NCBI RefSeq assembly: GCF_003419895.1
Contig: NZ_QPMM01000010.1
Span: forward strand, 186,001 to 250,000
Length of the DNA: 64,000 nt
Direction: 5' to 3'
DNA from: Chitinophaga silvatica
Lineage (GTDB): Bacteria; Bacteroidota; Bacteroidia; Chitinophagales; Chitinophagaceae
Under the pieces are notes generated by a model. That model ran no database searches. It was not told the DNA's origin and saw only the letters and a program-made list of their open reading frames with translations. Both the position numbers and the translations under genes were made by a program. Below, piece by piece: positions 9,117 through 15,819 of the stretch (position 1 is its first letter; each line of letters starts with the position of its first letter).

Positions 9117-9596
9117 TTACTTATTCGTAAACTCGTAGAGTTTTACATTGAATATCAATGGGGAGTTGGCAGGGATAGATCCATTTTTGTATGGGCCATA
9201 GCCAAAGTAAGATGGAATAAATATGTTTACTTCTCCATCTTTTCCGATTTTGCGGATTCCCATGCTAAAGCCTGGAATTACTTTATCCAAATCGAAGTTG
9301 GCGGTATCTTTACCATCGAATTGGGTTTTGTTTAACAAGGTTCCTTTATAACCTAATTTTACACTGGCAACTCCGTTCGGTTTCGCATCCGATCCCGGCT
9401 TTACTATCTGGTACCAAAGTGACCCTGTATCGTGTTTTACATCAAGAATATTATTTTCTTTAATATAATTTTCGATTTTAACTGAGTCAATATTATACTG
9501 AGCAATAGCATCATAAGTTTCGCCACTATCTTTTTTTGAGCAGGCAGCCATGACAGTTAATGCAACTCCGGTTCCGAGGAGAAGGAATTTCTTCAT
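9117..9596 (-). CDS. FKBP-type peptidyl-prolyl isomerase lipoprotein
   Basis: 159 residues. A lipoprotein signal with lipobox ending at C19 (MAACSKKD), then a helical linker, then an FKBP domain (about 75-157). The domain keeps GYKGTLLN, the FDLDKVIPGFSMGIRKI active-site strand-helix, FIPSYFGYG, and IPANSPLIFNVKLYE. It likely helps proline-limited folding in the periplasm or at the membrane surface. A second FKBP lipoprotein lies 34 bp upstream on the same strand, so the two are probably cotranscribed. Palindrome A follows its stop codon almost directly. Confidence 0.9.
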   Translation of the reverse strand: MKKFLLLGTGVALTVMAACSKKDSGETYDAIAQYNIDSVKIENYIKENNILDVKHDTGSLWYQIVKPGSDAKPNGVASVKLGYKGTLLNKTQFDGKDTANFDLDKVIPGFSMGIRKIGKDGEVNIFIPSYFGYGPYKNGSIPANSPLIFNVKLYEFTNK

Positions 9597-9630
9597 ACAA
9601 TTGATTTCTATAAAATAAATAAAGTGATTA

Positions 9631-10116
9631 CTACTCTACTATGCTAACCAGCTCTATTTCAGAGATAAGGATTGCATTAGGAGGGATTACTCCCGTAACA
9701 CCCACATTCCCATACGCATATTCTGGAGGGATATAAAGTCTGATTTTACCCCCTACTGAGATTTTTAACAATCCGATCTGCCATCCCGGAATATGATTTT
9801 TCAGCTCACGGTGATCGAAGTCGGTAGGTACAAAGGAACTAAAAACGGTTCTTCCGTTCAGCAGTTTTGATGAGTAAACGATAGATGGTACGCTGGTAGG
9901 TTTACAGAAATGTACTCCGTCTCCAGGTTTTATAATAGTATAATAAATACCTGAAATATCTTTAATTGCAGTAGTGTCGTTTTGCTGGCGTAAATATGCC
10001 TGGATAGAAATATCGGATGCCGGGTCCATCATTTGGAAGCCCCCATCCTTATTTTTGGCACAGGCAATTAGTGTGAACAGTAAACAGGTGCTAAATAAAC
10101 GTACAACTATTTTCAT
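9631..10116 (-). CDS. FKBP-type peptidyl-prolyl isomerase-like lipoprotein
   Basis: 161 residues with a lipobox at LIAC (about C19), then a linker and an FKBP-like domain. The PGWQIGLLKI, LYIPPEYAYGN and IPPNAILISEIELV blocks are family features, while the loop GRTVFSSFVPTDFDHRELKNHI is longer and lacks the usual FD pair in its normal place. It may therefore be a weaker isomerase or a binding-only paralog of its downstream neighbour. It is the first gene of a two-gene run. A hairpin between it and groEL isolates the pair from the chaperonin operon. Confidence 0.85.
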   Translation of the reverse strand: MKIVVRLFSTCLLFTLIACAKNKDGGFQMMDPASDISIQAYLRQQNDTTAIKDISGIYYTIIKPGDGVHFCKPTSVPSIVYSSKLLNGRTVFSSFVPTDFDHRELKNHIPGWQIGLLKISVGGKIRLYIPPEYAYGNVGVTGVIPPNAILISEIELVSIVE

Positions 10117-10195
10117 CCGCTTCTTTTTTCTGGTATTGATGGTGTAACGGATTTTGAATTGTTAAAGTTACAACAGGATAAATTAATTAGCATAA

Positions 10196-10230
10196 AAAAA
10201 ACTCCCTCTACAGAGTAGGGGGAGTTTTTT
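10196..10230 (-). terminator. Terminator after groEL
   Basis: 15-bp arms (10196-10210 with 10216-10230) with one G-U pair, a 5-nt loop, and A/T runs on both sides. It lies 20 bp beyond the groEL stop on the minus strand. Confidence 0.85.
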
Positions 10231-10250
10231 AATATAAGTTGGACGGACTA

Positions 10251-11888
10251 TTAATAATCCATACCCATACCATGACCGCCAGGACCCATTGCAGGGGCAG
10301 CAGATTTAGGTTCAGGTTTATCAGCGATTACGCATTCTGTAGTCAGGAGCATAGAAGCAATAGACGCAGCATTTTCCAATGCGATACGGCTAACTTTAGT
10401 TGGGTCGATAACTCCGGCAGCCAGTAAGTTTTCGTAAGTTTCGGTGCGGGCGTTGAAACCGAAATCACCTTTACCTTCTTTAACTTTCTGAACTACGATA
10501 GAACCTTCGATACCGGCGTTAGCAGTGATTTGGCGAAGAGGTTCTTCGATAGCACGTTTAACGATAGTGATACCAGTTTGTTCGTCGTTGTTATCACCTT
10601 TCAGGGTGTCGAGAGATTCGATAGCGCGGATGTAAGCAACACCACCACCAGGAACGATACCTTCTTCAACGGCAGCGCGGGTAGCGTGTAAAGCATCGTC
10701 TACGCGATCTTTCTTCTCTTTCATTTCTACTTCAGTAGCAGCACCTACGTAAAGTACAGCAACTCCACCGCTTAATTTAGCCAGGCGTTCCTGTAATTTT
10801 TCGCGGTCGTAATCAGAAGTAGTTACTTCGATTTGAGCTTTAATCTGGCCGATACGAGCCTGGATAGCTTCTTTATCGCCTTTACCACCTACAACGGTAG
10901 TATTATCTTTATCGATAGTTACTGATTCTGCTTTACCCAGGTAAGTGAGGTCGGCATTTTCCAGTTTGTAACCTTGTTCTTCGCTGATTACGATACCACC
11001 GGTGAGGGTAGCGATATCCTGAAGCATATCCTTTCTTCTGTCACCAAAGCCAGGAGCCTTAACAGCAGCAACTTTCAGGGTACCACGTAATTTATTTACA
11101 ACGAGAGTAGCTAATGCTTCACCTTCCAGGTCTTCAGAGATGATAACCAAAGGAGCGCCTTGTTGAGCTACTTTCTCCAGGATGTGGAGAATATCCTTCA
11201 TGGTGCTGATCTTTTTGTCGTAGATCAGGATGTAAGGATTAGCCAGTTCGGCTTGCATTTTCTCACTGTTAGTGATGAAATATGGAGACAGGTAACCACG
11301 ATCGAACTGCATACCTTCTACTACTTCAACAGTAGTATCGGTACCTTTAGCTTCTTCAACAGTGATAACACCGTCTTTAGTTACTTTCTGCATAGCTTCA
11401 GCGATCAGTTTACCGATTTCGCTATCGTTGTTTGCAGAGATAGAAGCAACTTGTTCGATTTTTTTATTGTCGTTACCGATTTTTTCTGATTGTTTTCTCA
11501 GGTTTTCAACAACAGCTTTAACAGCTTTGTCCATACCGCGCTTCAGGTCCATTGGGTTAGCACCTGCAGCTACGTTTTTCAAACCTTCGCCGATGATAGC
11601 CTGAGCGAGAACGGTAGCAGTGGTAGTACCGTCACCTGCCAGATCAGCAGTTTTAGATGCTACTTCCTTCACCATTTGAGCGCCCATGTTTTCAACTGCA
11701 TCGTCCAGTTCAATTTCCTTTGCAACTGAAACACCGTCTTTAGTAATGCCTGGAGCACCAAATTTCTTTTCAATTACTACGTTACGGCCTTTTGGTCCCA
11801 GAGTTACTTTAACGGCATCCGCCAGGGTATCAACACCCTTTTTCATTTTGTTGCGGGCCTCTATATTGAAGAATATTTGTTTTGCCAT
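10251..11888 (-). CDS. groEL: Chaperonin GroEL (60 kDa)
   Basis: 545 residues, the normal length. It opens MAKQIFFNIEARNKMKKGVD and has the ATP-binding TLGPKGRNVV and DGTTTATVLAQ motifs, the hinge and apical regions, and the VEEGIVPGGGVA block. It ends with a short glycine/methionine tail (GPGGHGMGMDY). With GroES it forms the cytosolic folding cage. groES lies 48 bp upstream on the same strand, so the two form the usual groES-groEL operon, closed by a terminator. I found no CIRCE operator ahead of it. Confidence 0.99.
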   Translation of the reverse strand: MAKQIFFNIEARNKMKKGVDTLADAVKVTLGPKGRNVVIEKKFGAPGITKDGVSVAKEIELDDAVENMGAQMVKEVASKTADLAGDGTTTATVLAQAIIGEGLKNVAAGANPMDLKRGMDKAVKAVVENLRKQSEKIGNDNKKIEQVASISANNDSEIGKLIAEAMQKVTKDGVITVEEAKGTDTTVEVVEGMQFDRGYLSPYFITNSEKMQAELANPYILIYDKKISTMKDILHILEKVAQQGAPLVIISEDLEGEALATLVVNKLRGTLKVAAVKAPGFGDRRKDMLQDIATLTGGIVISEEQGYKLENADLTYLGKAESVTIDKDNTTVVGGKGDKEAIQARIGQIKAQIEVTTSDYDREKLQERLAKLSGGVAVLYVGAATEVEMKEKKDRVDDALHATRAAVEEGIVPGGGVAYIRAIESLDTLKGDNNDEQTGITIVKRAIEEPLRQITANAGIEGSIVVQKVKEGKGDFGFNARTETYENLLAAGVIDPTKVSRIALENAASIASMLLTTECVIADKPEPKSAAPAMGPGGHGMGMDY

Positions 11889-11936
11889 GATAATTTATAG
11901 ATTTTCTTATTTAGGAATTAAAATATATCCGGGCTA

Positions 11937-12218
11937 TTAAACGATAGCAAGGATATCTGATTCACGCATGATTAAGTAATCTTCGCCTTCAATCGGAAGT
12001 TCCTGACCAGAGTATTTACCATACAATACGGTATCGCCTACTTTAACGGTGATAGGCTCATCTTTTTTACCAGGACCAGCAGCCACTACGGTGCCTCTCA
12101 CTGGTTTTTCTTTTGCGGTATCCGGGATGATGATACCACCAGCTGTCTTCTCTTCTGCTGCTGCAGGTTTCACGATCACCCTGTCAGCTAAAGGTTTAAT
12201 ACTTAATTGTTTAGCCAT
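11937..12218 (-). CDS. groES: Co-chaperonin GroES
   Basis: 93 residues containing IKPLADRVIVKPAAAEEKTAGGI, the mobile loop, and the VLYGKYSGQEL and YLIMRESDILAIV strands. This is a full-length GroES with one domain; it caps the GroEL ring. It is the first gene of the operon. Upstream lie a short A/T-rich leader, a possible promoter at 12275-12303, and palindrome B, which separates it from the divergent nusB. Confidence 0.99.
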   Translation of the reverse strand: MAKQLSIKPLADRVIVKPAAAEEKTAGGIIIPDTAKEKPVRGTVVAAGPGKKDEPITVKVGDTVLYGKYSGQELPIEGEDYLIMRESDILAIV

Positions 12219-12274
12219 AGTAGTTTTTATTTAAAAAAGATGTTTTGTTTTTTTTGTGTCTCTTCCGTCCACGA

Positions 12275-12303
12275 GAATTATGCCAAGGCTCAATTTGGGT
12301 CAA
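12275..12303 (-). promoter_or_regulatory. Possible groES promoter
   Basis: On the minus strand TTGACC is followed after 17 bp by TAATTC, 56 bp before the groES start. This resembles a general sigma-70 promoter rather than the usual TAnnTTTG form of this phylum, so it is tentative. No TTAGCACTC/GAGTGCTAA (CIRCE) pair is present. Confidence 0.3.
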
Positions 12304-12383
12304 ATTTGCAGGTTACTAAGGTATTGCGTTGTTAGCATACTGACAAATCATGACAACCTCTGCGAAAAAATGACAGTTTCGGT

Positions 12384-12603
12384 TAGCTCGCGTTGCTCGC
12401 TTGTTTCTCGCAAAGGGGCATAAGAAGCAAAGAAGCATAAGGACCGAAGCGATTGTTTTGTGGATTTTTGACAGTTTTTATATTTATTGAAACCTATCGA
12501 TATATACTTAATAAGCCATAAAACAATCGATTCGATCCATACTTTTCTTTGCTTCTTTGCTTCTTATGCCCCTTTGCGAGAAACAAGCGAGCAACGCGAG
12601 CTA
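12384..12603. repeat. Long palindromic element B
   Basis: A 220-bp element with apparently perfect 54-bp outer arms (12384-12437 with 12550-12603), followed by imperfect inner arms that both contain CGATTGTTTT. The ends show AGCTCGC and GCTCGC boxes and then TTTCTCGCAAAG, as in element A. The next module differs (GGGGCATAAGAAGC) but is conserved between the two arms. It lies between divergent groES and nusB, and the nusB -7 box begins 20 bp after its right end. Confidence 0.9.
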
Positions 12604-12623
12604 CAAATATGAAAATTTTTCTC

Positions 12624-12631
12624 TAGTTTTG
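12624..12631 (+). promoter_or_regulatory. Putative -7 box for nusB
   Basis: TAGTTTTG fits TAnnTTTG and lies 28 bp before the nusB ATG. The matching -33 region would fall at the right edge of palindrome B. Confidence 0.5.
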
Positions 12632-12659
12632 CGCCCTTATACCAGTTCTTTTTTATACG

Positions 12660-13589
12660 ATGATCAGTAGAAGAAATATCCGGGTAAAGGTGATGCAAAC
12701 ACTATACGCCCTGGAAACGATGGAGCAAAGCAGTATTAAGCCAGGCACGGCTACCAGACTTTTAAATGAAAAGCTGGATCAGACTTGCCAGATATTTACC
12801 TACCTGCTATACTCAGTAGTACAGGTGGCCCAATATGCAGAAATTGATGCACAATCCCGTGCTTCCAAGCATTTACCATCCGCAGAAGATCTGCAGGTAA
12901 ACACCAAGATTGCCGGAAATGAATTTATTTACCAGATAACTGGTGACAAAGGCTTTCAGGTAAATCTGGAGCAATGGAAAATGAAGCAGCATACCGATGA
13001 AGGTCTGATCAGAAAGCTCTATAACCTGCTGGTAGCTACAGATACCTACAAAGCATATATTGCTGATAATACCAGAACAAAAGCCGGAGAAAAAGAGATA
13101 CTGGAATTCATCTACAAAGAAATACTAGCTAAAAATGAGCTGTTCATCCAGCATATGGAAGATACCTTCCTGCACTGGGGAGATGATGAAGAAATGATGG
13201 GCATTTTGATCAATAATTACTTCAATAAACCACACCTCTTCAACTTCCTGCAACTGATCAGTAAAGAAAAGCTGGATTATGCCAGAGAATTATTACTGAC
13301 AGTAATCGATAAAAAAGAGTATTGCCTGGAGCTCATCAAGCCTAAACTACAAAACTGGGACTCTGAGCGTATAGCCGCTGTAGATATGTTACTTATGGAA
13401 ATGGGCGTTTGCGAATTCCTTTACTTCCCTACCATCCCTACCAAAGTAACCATCAACGAATATATTGATCTGGCTAAAGCATATAGCACTCCACAAAGCG
13501 GACAGTTTATCAACGGGATTCTGGATAATATCCTGAAAGACCTGGAAAAAGAACAATTAGTTCAAAAACAGGACCGCCCTAAAAAGTAA
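12660..13589 (+). CDS. nusB: Transcription antitermination factor NusB (long Bacteroidota form)
   Basis: 309 residues. The N-terminus MISRRNIRVKVMQTLYALE is the first helix of the NusB fold. The C-terminal third (about 205-300) carries ERIAAVDMLLMEMGVCEFLYF and TKVTINEYIDLAKAYSTPQSG, the RNA- and S10-binding all-helical core. A roughly 110-residue insert makes it about twice the length of E. coli NusB, which is normal for this phylum. It acts in rRNA transcription antitermination and ribosome biogenesis. DUF1573 and yajC follow in the same direction with short gaps. Confidence 0.93.
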   Translation: MISRRNIRVKVMQTLYALETMEQSSIKPGTATRLLNEKLDQTCQIFTYLLYSVVQVAQYAEIDAQSRASKHLPSAEDLQVNTKIAGNEFIYQITGDKGFQVNLEQWKMKQHTDEGLIRKLYNLLVATDTYKAYIADNTRTKAGEKEILEFIYKEILAKNELFIQHMEDTFLHWGDDEEMMGILINNYFNKPHLFNFLQLISKEKLDYARELLLTVIDKKEYCLELIKPKLQNWDSERIAAVDMLLMEMGVCEFLYFPTIPTKVTINEYIDLAKAYSTPQSGQFINGILDNILKDLEKEQLVQKQDRPKK

Positions 13590-13626
13590 GTGGGAAAAGT
13601 TATTTTTAGCCTAAAATAGCAATGCC

Positions 13627-14067
13627 ATGAAAAAACTGTTCTGTTTATTCGCTTTAGGATGCTTGCTCGTAGTAGCTTGCAATAATGGAAATACCCAGTC
13701 TGCCGGCCAATCGGCAAACAATAGCCAGGAAAAAGTAGATACCAGTCTGGCTAACGCATTGACCTTTGAAGAAAAGGTTCATAACTTTGGCGATATTCAC
13801 GAAGGTGAAAAAGTAGAATATTCTTTCAAATTCACCAACAATGGGAAAAGCCCGGTTGTTATTCAGGATGCCATTTCAAGCTGTGGATGTACTGTACCAG
13901 AATGGCCTAAGGAACCCATTAAACCAGGTGAATCAGGCTTTATGAAAGTTATTTTTGATAGTCATGGAAAATCGGGATATACCGAAAAGGAAATCTCTAT
14001 TAAAACCAACGGCAGTGAAGGTTACATCATGGGGCCTAAAATCCAGTGCAATATCCTCACTAAATAA
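13627..14067 (+). CDS. DUF1573 domain lipoprotein
   Basis: 146 residues. A lipoprotein signal ends at C18 (VVACNNGN), followed by a Ser/Asn/Gln-rich linker and one immunoglobulin-like DUF1573 domain. Visible family features are FEEKVHNFGDIHEGEKVEYSF, SSCGCTVPEWP with paired cysteines, and IKPGESGFMKVIFDS. The role of DUF1573 is unknown; it is common next to yajC in Bacteroidota. It starts 37 bp after nusB, with the first ATG upstream of it (13622) closed by a stop after one codon. Confidence 0.88.
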   Translation: MKKLFCLFALGCLLVVACNNGNTQSAGQSANNSQEKVDTSLANALTFEEKVHNFGDIHEGEKVEYSFKFTNNGKSPVVIQDAISSCGCTVPEWPKEPIKPGESGFMKVIFDSHGKSGYTEKEISIKTNGSEGYIMGPKIQCNILTK

Positions 14068-14095
14068 GAGATTAAACTAATAAATCAACAAATAG

Positions 14096-14437
14096 ATGAA
14101 CATTCTAAACATTTTACTAATGGCTCCTCCGGCGGGAGGCGCTCAAGGCGGAGGCGGAATCCAAACTATCCTGTTCATTGGTGGTATGATCCTCATCATG
14201 TGGCTCTTTATGATCCGTCCTCAAACTAAAAAAGCGAAACAACAGAAACAATTTATCGAAAACCTGAAAGAAGGTGATAAAATTGTTACTATCGCCGGTA
14301 TCCATGGTAAAATAAAGAAATTTAATCCGGAAGGTACTGTTCTGATCGAGGTTAGTCCGGGAACCACTTTTACTATCGAACGCTCTGCTATCAGCATGGA
14401 GTATTCAAATACTCAAAAAGCTGCTGAGACTAAATAA
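14096..14437 (+). CDS. yajC: Preprotein translocase subunit YajC
   Basis: 113 residues. A short glycine-rich start (PPAGGAQGGGG), one membrane helix (about 24-42, ILFIGGMILIMWLFMI), then the RPQTKKAKQQKQFIENLKEGDKIVTIAGIHGKI signature of YajC. YajC joins SecDF in the accessory Sec complex; secDF lies about 1.4 kb away on the other strand. It ends the nusB run, and palindrome C starts one base after its stop codon. Confidence 0.95.
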   Translation: MNILNILLMAPPAGGAQGGGGIQTILFIGGMILIMWLFMIRPQTKKAKQQKQFIENLKEGDKIVTIAGIHGKIKKFNPEGTVLIEVSPGTTFTIERSAISMEYSNTQKAAETK

Positions 14438-14438
14438 A

Positions 14439-14655
14439 CTCGCTGGCTCGTTGTTTCTCGCAAAGAAGCAAAGACTAATATTAAGCAACAAAGAATTTTT
14501 ATAAAAAAGCGGATATTTTTAAGAATTGAAGATTAGTTTTTGGTATATAAGAAACTAATCTTCAATTCTTAAAAACATCCGCTTTAATATTTAATACTTT
14601 CTTTGCCTCTTAATATTAACCTTTGCTTCTCTCCGAGAAAGGCGAGCCTGTGAGC
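14439..14655. repeat. Long palindromic element C
   Basis: A roughly 217-bp element. The inner arms are nearly exact: a GCGGAT(A/G)TTTTTAAG block followed by AATTGAAGATTAGTTT and its complement, around a roughly 10-nt loop. The outer arms are imperfect but still show CTCGCTGGCTCG, TTTCTCGCAAAG and TAATATTAAG boxes and their complements (for example GCGAGCCTGTGAGC at the right end). It starts one base after the yajC stop and ends 21 bp before the coaE ATG. Confidence 0.85.
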
Positions 14656-14676
14656 AATTTTTCATACCTTTCGCTT

Positions 14677-15279
14677 ATGTTAAAGATTGGAATCACCGGA
14701 GGAATTGGATCCGGCAAAAGCACCGTCAGCAAAATATTTGAACTATTAGGTATCCCTGTTTACTATGCAGACGATAAGGCGAAAGACATAATGATAAGGG
14801 ATCAGGAATTAGTTGCTCAGATAAAAGCCCATTTTGGGAATGATGTATACGATCAAAACGGAGTATTAAACAGAAAACAACTGGGTAATATCGTTTTTAA
14901 TGATAAAGAAAAATTAAAGATCCTGAACTCATTGGTACATCCGGCTACCATCAAAGATGCTGATCAATGGGCTTTAGAACAATCAGCCCCCTATGTATTG
15001 AAAGAAGCCGCCCTCCTGTTTGAATCCGAATCTTTCCATCATTTAGATAAAATTATCGGCGTTTATGCACCTCAACCACTTAGAATACAGCGCGTTATGA
15101 AACGCGATAATGTTTCCAGGGAAGATGTGCTGGCAAGAATCAATAAACAGATTGATGAAAGCATCAAAATGAAACTATCCGACTATATCATTTATAACGA
15201 CGAACAAAAAATGGTCATACCACAGGTATTGGCACTCCACGAACAGCTATTGGCACTTGCCGCCTCTCAGCAAGCCTAA
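14677..15279 (+). CDS. coaE: Dephospho-CoA kinase
   Basis: Phosphorylates dephospho-CoA with ATP, the last step of coenzyme A synthesis. 200 residues from the ATG at 14677, which places MLKIGITGGIGSGKST (Walker A) at the very N-terminus, as in the family. An in-frame TTG at 14623 would add 18 residues encoded by palindrome C; these are unrelated to CoaE, so that start is rejected. YYADDKAKDIM, the LVHPATI block and the lid region with RVMKRDN are also visible. A weak -7-like TACCTTTC (14665-14672) lies right at the start, so read-through from yajC is possible. Confidence 0.96.
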   Translation: MLKIGITGGIGSGKSTVSKIFELLGIPVYYADDKAKDIMIRDQELVAQIKAHFGNDVYDQNGVLNRKQLGNIVFNDKEKLKILNSLVHPATIKDADQWALEQSAPYVLKEAALLFESESFHHLDKIIGVYAPQPLRIQRVMKRDNVSREDVLARINKQIDESIKMKLSDYIIYNDEQKMVIPQVLALHEQLLALAASQQA

Positions 15280-15416
15280 GTATACCGGAAGGATTGTACC
15301 CAAGCCAAAAGAAGATCAATTTTAGAAGACAGTATCCTCTTCCAGGCCAGGGAAAAAGTCTGAAGCCTGAGGTTACCTCATGGATAGCAATTTAATGCTA
15401 ACCCACCCCTATTTCC

Positions 15417-15424
15417 TATTTTTG
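15417..15424 (+). promoter_or_regulatory. Putative -7 box for the IscA-like gene
   Basis: TATTTTTG matches TAnnTTTG and sits 20 bp before the ATG at 15445. Confidence 0.5.
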
Positions 15425-15444
15425 CAAAAAAATGGAGATTTACC

Positions 15445-15735
15445 ATGAGTGAGGCACCTTTAGAATTAACCACTACCGCTATAGATATAATAAAAAAATT
15501 GCTGGAATCTGGCCAGGCCACCTCTCCCTATTTAAGAGTAGGAATTAAAGGAGGCGGATGTTCCGGAATGGCTTATATGATTGGCTTCGATGAGAAAGCA
15601 AGCGATGACGAGCTCTTTGAGATAGCCGGAATTCCTGTAATTATGAAAAAAGCCCACGGCATGTACCTGTTGGGAATGGAAATTGATTATCAGCAGGCAG
15701 AAGATACCCGGGGATTTGTATTCAGAAAAAAATAA
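15445..15735 (+). CDS. HesB/IscA-family iron-sulfur protein lacking the C-terminal cysteines
   Basis: 96 residues with the A-type carrier fold: LELTTTAIDIIKKLLES, LRVGIKGGGCSGMAY (first conserved cysteine), and MYLLGMEIDYQQAEDTRGFVF. IscA, SufA and ErpA normally continue with an NPN segment and a Cys-Gly-Cys motif that completes the cluster site. Here the chain stops right after RGFVFRKK, so the only cysteine is the one in GGGC. Cluster binding by the standard three-cysteine site is therefore not possible. No frameshifted remnant of the tail is seen downstream before the terminator. Confidence 0.85.
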   Translation: MSEAPLELTTTAIDIIKKLLESGQATSPYLRVGIKGGGCSGMAYMIGFDEKASDDELFEIAGIPVIMKKAHGMYLLGMEIDYQQAEDTRGFVFRKK

Positions 15736-15756
15736 GCATCAACATAATTAAAAAAT

Positions 15757-15789
15757 AAAACCTCTCTCTACATGGTAGAGAGAGGTTTT
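15757..15789. terminator. Bidirectional terminator between the IscA-like gene and secDF
   Basis: Perfect 14-bp arms (15757-15770 with 15776-15789), 5-nt loop, A-run before and T-run after. It serves both convergent genes. Confidence 0.9.
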
Positions 15790-15819
15790 TTTATGTATCA
15801 AACATTATTTCAGTTGATC

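Noticed and set aside
12219..12660. CIRCE-type HrcA operator ahead of groES
   Set aside because: No TTAGCACTC-N9-GAGTGCTAA pair or close variant is present.
14623..14676. TTG start giving coaE 18 extra N-terminal residues
   Set aside because: The extra part is encoded by palindrome C; the family N-terminus starts with the Walker A segment at 14677.
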